Part shown: positions 48,830 through 51,048 of the stretch, one piece after another
How the letters are laid out: every line of letters begins with the position of its first letter
How positions within the stretch are numbered: position 1 is the first letter of the stretch
From: an uncultured Lachnospiraceae bacterium
Lineage (GTDB): Bacteria > Bacillota > Clostridia > Lachnospirales > Lachnospiraceae
Reading direction: 5' to 3'
DNA length: 51,048 nucleotides
Assembly (NCBI GenBank): GCA_902793995.1
Contig: CADBFP010000012.1
Coordinates: 1-51,048, forward strand
The notes under the pieces: model-generated
What the model saw: the letters and a program-made list of their open reading frames with translations, nothing else
Told to the model about the DNA's origin: nothing
Database searches by the model: none
Position numbers and translations under genes: made by a program

Positions 48830-49549
48830 ATGGCTATCTACGAAAAGAAATCCTTGAATGAACTGCTGGTCTGGAATACCTACCCGGGCCGGGGCATCAT
48901 CGTGGGCATGACACCGGACGGGGATCATGCGGTGGCGGCGTATTTCATCATGGGCCGCAGTGCCAATTCCCGGAACCGCATTTTCGTGAAGAAGGACGGG
49001 GCGGTGTTTACGGAGGCTTTTGATCCTTCCAAATTGGAGGATCCCAGCCTGATTATTTATGCGGCTCTGCGGCAGTTCAAGAACCACCTGATTGTCACCA
49101 ACGGGGATCAGACGGATACCATCCGGGATGGTTTCCTGGAGGGAAAGAGCTTTGAGGAGGCCCTGAGCTACCGCCAGTTCGAGCCGGATTCCCCCAATTT
49201 TACCCCTCGTATCAGCGCGGTGCTGAATTTCGAGCCCCGGCATTTTAATTATGAAATGAGTATTCTAAAGAGTGTGGACGAGCACGGCAGCGCCTGTGCC
49301 CGCTACCATTTCTGCTATCCTGGGATTCCCGGCCTGGGCCATTTCCTGCACACTTATGTCTGCGACGGAAATCCTCTGCCGTCCTTCCAGGGGGAGCCGG
49401 AGCGGGTGGAAATCGATAATGATTTTGATGTATTCTGCGATACTCTGTGGGATGCCCTGGATGCGGAGAATAAGATTTCCCTTTATTGCGTGAGCGTGAA
49501 TGTGAAGAACGGCAGCAGCCGGGATAAATTGTATAATAAGAACGCATAA
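48830..49549 (+). CDS. purO: PurO-type IMP cyclohydrolase
   Basis: The 239-aa protein resembles archaeal-type IMP cyclohydrolases: NTYPGRGIIVGMTPDGDHAV, then YFIMGRSANSRNR, DPSLIIYAALRQF and DNPNFTPRIS-like DSPNFTPRISAVLN. It closes FAICAR to IMP, the last step of de novo purine synthesis, and replaces the N-terminal domain of bifunctional PurH. GGAGGAAA sets ATG 48830. The longer frame would begin inside the repeat block. It is followed by a separate AICAR transformylase, which confirms the split arrangement. Confidence 0.87.
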   Translation: MAIYEKKSLNELLVWNTYPGRGIIVGMTPDGDHAVAAYFIMGRSANSRNRIFVKKDGAVFTEAFDPSKLEDPSLIIYAALRQFKNHLIVTNGDQTDTIRDGFLEGKSFEEALSYRQFEPDSPNFTPRISAVLNFEPRHFNYEMSILKSVDEHGSACARYHFCYPGIPGLGHFLHTYVCDGNPLPSFQGEPERVEIDNDFDVFCDTLWDALDAENKISLYCVSVNVKNGSSRDKLYNKNA

Positions 49550-49553
49550 ATAT

Positions 49554-49580
49554 CGGGCGCATGAGGGCATGCGCCCCTAC
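49554..49580. repeat. GCCCCTAC palindrome before the transformylase gene
   Basis: GGGCGCATGAGGGCATGCGCCCC with TAC is a member of the interspersed family with core GCATGAGGGCATGC. A second imperfect unit, CGTAGGGCGATGTCTGCATCG, follows at about 49601-49621. Confidence 0.7.
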
Positions 49581-49646
49581 GGAGAAGGCGGATGACTTAA
49601 TCGTAGGGCGATGTCTGCATCGACCCACATCACAAAGGAGTAACCC

Positions 49647-50831
49647 ATGAACGAACTGGAACTGAAATACGGCTGCAACCCTAATCAAAAACCCGCCCGC
49701 ATTTATATGGCGGACGGCTCTGACCTGCCCATTACCGTGTTAAACGGGCGGCCGGGCTTTATCAATCTGCTGGATGCCTTTAATGCCTGGCAGCTGGTAA
49801 AGGAATTAAAGGAGGCTCTGGGCCTGCCTGCCGCTACTTCTTTTAAGCATGTTTCGCCTACCTCCGCTGCCGTGGGGCTGCCCCTGCCGGCGGATCTGAA
49901 GAAGGCTTGCTTTGTGGAGGATGTAGAAGGACTGGACGAGTCTCCTCTGGCCTGCGCTTACGCCCGGGCCCGGGGCACGGACCGGCTCTGCTCCTTCGGG
50001 GATTTTATCGCGCTATCCGATGAATGCGATGCCGTCACCGCCCGGCTGATCCAGCGGGAGGTGTCCGACGGGGTCATTGCCCCCGGCTATTCGGCCGAGG
50101 CCTTGGAAATTCTGAAAACCAAGCGGAAGGGCGGCTATAATGTGATTGCCATCGACCCGGCTTATGTGCCCCAGGAGCAGGAGACCAAGCAGGTTTTCGG
50201 CGTATCCTTTGAGCAGGGCCGGAACAATTTCCGCATTGATCGGGAACTGCTGAACAATATCGTAACGAAGAATCAGGAGCTGCCGGACAGCGCGGCCCGG
50301 GATTTGATTATTTCCCTGATCACTCTGAAATATACCCAGTCCAATTCCGTGTGCTTCGCGGTGGACGGCCAGGCCATCGGCGTGGGGGCGGGGCAGCAGT
50401 CCCGGATTCATTGTACCCGGCTGGCGGGCTCCAAGGCGGATACCTGGTGGCTGCGTCAGAGCCCGAAGGTGCTAAGCCTGCCTTTTAAGCCGGAGCTGGG
50501 CCGCCCGGAGCGGGACAATGTGATTGACGGTTACATCAACCAGAACGAAGAGGATGTATGCGCGGAGGGGATTTGGCAGAAGTATTTCACGGAGCAGCCG
50601 GCGCCCCTTACCCAGGCGGATAAGCGGGCCTGGCTGGATACCAAGACCGGGGTGGCCCTGGGTTCCGATGCCTTCTTCCCCTTCTCCGATTCCATTGAGC
50701 GGGGCAAGCTTTCCGGTGTGAGTTATGTGGCGGAACCCGGGGGCTCCATCCGGGACGATGCGGTCATCGAGGCCTGCGACAAGTACGGCATGGTGATGGC
50801 CTTCACCGGCATGCGGCTCTTCCATCATTGA
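49647..50831 (+). CDS. purH: Stand-alone AICAR transformylase (PurH C-terminal function)
   Basis: The 394-aa protein begins ELELKYGCNPNQKPARIYMA, matching the start of the transformylase half of PurH. It shows ATSFKHVSPTSAAVGLPL with the Lys-His pair, GDFIALSDECDAVTARLIQR, KYTQSNSVCFAVDGQAIGVG, then GQQSRIHCTRLAGSKAD and DAFFPFSDSIERGKLSGVSY. It formylates AICAR with 10-formyl-THF. No cyclohydrolase (MGS-like) domain is present. That activity is in the gene at 48830. AAAGGAG precedes the ATG. As consumer of ZMP, it is the natural target of the riboswitch at 43337. It is the last gene of the visible operon. Confidence 0.94.
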   Translation: MNELELKYGCNPNQKPARIYMADGSDLPITVLNGRPGFINLLDAFNAWQLVKELKEALGLPAATSFKHVSPTSAAVGLPLPADLKKACFVEDVEGLDESPLACAYARARGTDRLCSFGDFIALSDECDAVTARLIQREVSDGVIAPGYSAEALEILKTKRKGGYNVIAIDPAYVPQEQETKQVFGVSFEQGRNNFRIDRELLNNIVTKNQELPDSAARDLIISLITLKYTQSNSVCFAVDGQAIGVGAGQQSRIHCTRLAGSKADTWWLRQSPKVLSLPFKPELGRPERDNVIDGYINQNEEDVCAEGIWQKYFTEQPAPLTQADKRAWLDTKTGVALGSDAFFPFSDSIERGKLSGVSYVAEPGGSIRDDAVIEACDKYGMVMAFTGMRLFHH

Positions 50832-50862
50832 TTTAAGAAGATAATCCGCCTACGGCGGATGA

Positions 50863-51002
50863 GGCGATTGATAACAAGGTGAATTGCACCGAAGGTGCAA
50901 GAGAAGGTGGCCTGCGACGGCGCGCAGCGCCTAGTCCTTTAGGGGGCCATCGTCCCTACGCAGCGAGTGTCACGCATCCTCTGCACAGCGCATAGTCCTT
51001 TA
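50863..51002. repeat. Composite repeat carrying the 30-bp unit
   Basis: From 50863 to 50914 the sequence is the reverse complement of 35041-35092. The 30-bp unit follows at 50915-50944, and the reverse-complement match resumes (GGCCATCGTCCCTACGCAG). A degenerate copy of the unit's end (CAGCGCATAGTCCTTTAG) lies at about 50985-51002. The remaining bases to 51048 show nothing identifiable. Confidence 0.88.
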
Positions 51003-51048
51003 GCCTGTCTGGGATTGAAGGAAAGTGGTATGGAAATAAAAGTGCACC

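Overview
The window looks like chromosomal DNA of an anaerobic, gut-type Clostridia (Bacillota, probably Lachnospiraceae or Oscillospiraceae; the family is an inference). The signs are strong Shine-Dalgarno sites, sigma-A promoters, lipobox lipoproteins with Thr/Pro linkers, a glycyl-radical enzyme pair, a membrane pyrophosphatase, a perfect CIRCE operator, a clostridial-style pur operon and a tRNA gene without an encoded CCA. Most of the window is GC-rich. The first 8 kb is visibly more AT-rich.

Layout. (1) 1-8.3 kb: a candidate peptide-export or envelope-stress locus. It has an ECF sigma factor and a membrane anti-sigma-like partner, a second copy of the same promoter in front of a small secreted protein, a frameshifted small secreted protein, three lipoproteins, two half-size permeases and a MacB-type ATPase. 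It lies between a possible insertion-sequence end and a tRNA-Asn gene. (2) 8.4-13.8 kb: tRNA-Asn, an SH3/NlpC-P60 cell-wall hydrolase, a long-form hibernation factor (hpf) and a VanW/PASTA surface protein. (3) 13.9-19.1 kb: a nucleotidyltransferase and a RibU-like transporter, then tsaE-tsaB-rimI-rnz-tsaD (t6A tRNA modification, ribosomal acetylation, tRNA 3' processing). (4) 19.2-26 kb: a DUF6056-like membrane protein, a YjjI/YjjW glycyl-radical pair with unusual sequence changes, an XRE regulator, a GNAT enzyme and a P1 peptidase. (5) 26-30.1 kb: a two-component system and a four-domain PepSY protein that share a candidate operator. (6) 30.1-35 kb: CIRCE-controlled hsp20, an M42 peptidase, a NUDIX hydrolase, and a second ECF sigma gene overlapping a membrane-anchored serpin gene. 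(7) 35-43.2 kb, minus strand: a BMP-type nucleoside ABC transporter, membrane pyrophosphatase hppA and a phosphate acyltransferase. (8) 43.2-50.8 kb: a purine operon behind a ZTP riboswitch, purE-purC-purF-purM-FNT channel-purN-purO-type IMP cyclohydrolase-AICAR transformylase. Nucleoside import is divergent from de novo purine synthesis. The riboswitch senses the AICAR nucleotide that the last operon enzyme consumes.

The most distinctive structure is a set of nested palindromic repeats across the GC-rich part. One family carries a (C)GTAGGGGC tip and a variable core whose two arms covary. It provides or abuts the stop codon of several genes. A second family ends in GGTGAGGGCGACTTG-like sequence, carries the ribosome-binding site of purN, and has apparently inserted twice in the same reading frame inside yjjW, adding related peptides to the protein. 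A 30-bp unit occurs inside two different host palindromes, and one host also exists as an empty site at 35040/35041. Other oddities are a YjjI homologue with Asp where the radical Gly is expected, a PurF homologue without its N-terminal Cys, and a formate/nitrite-type channel inside the pur operon.
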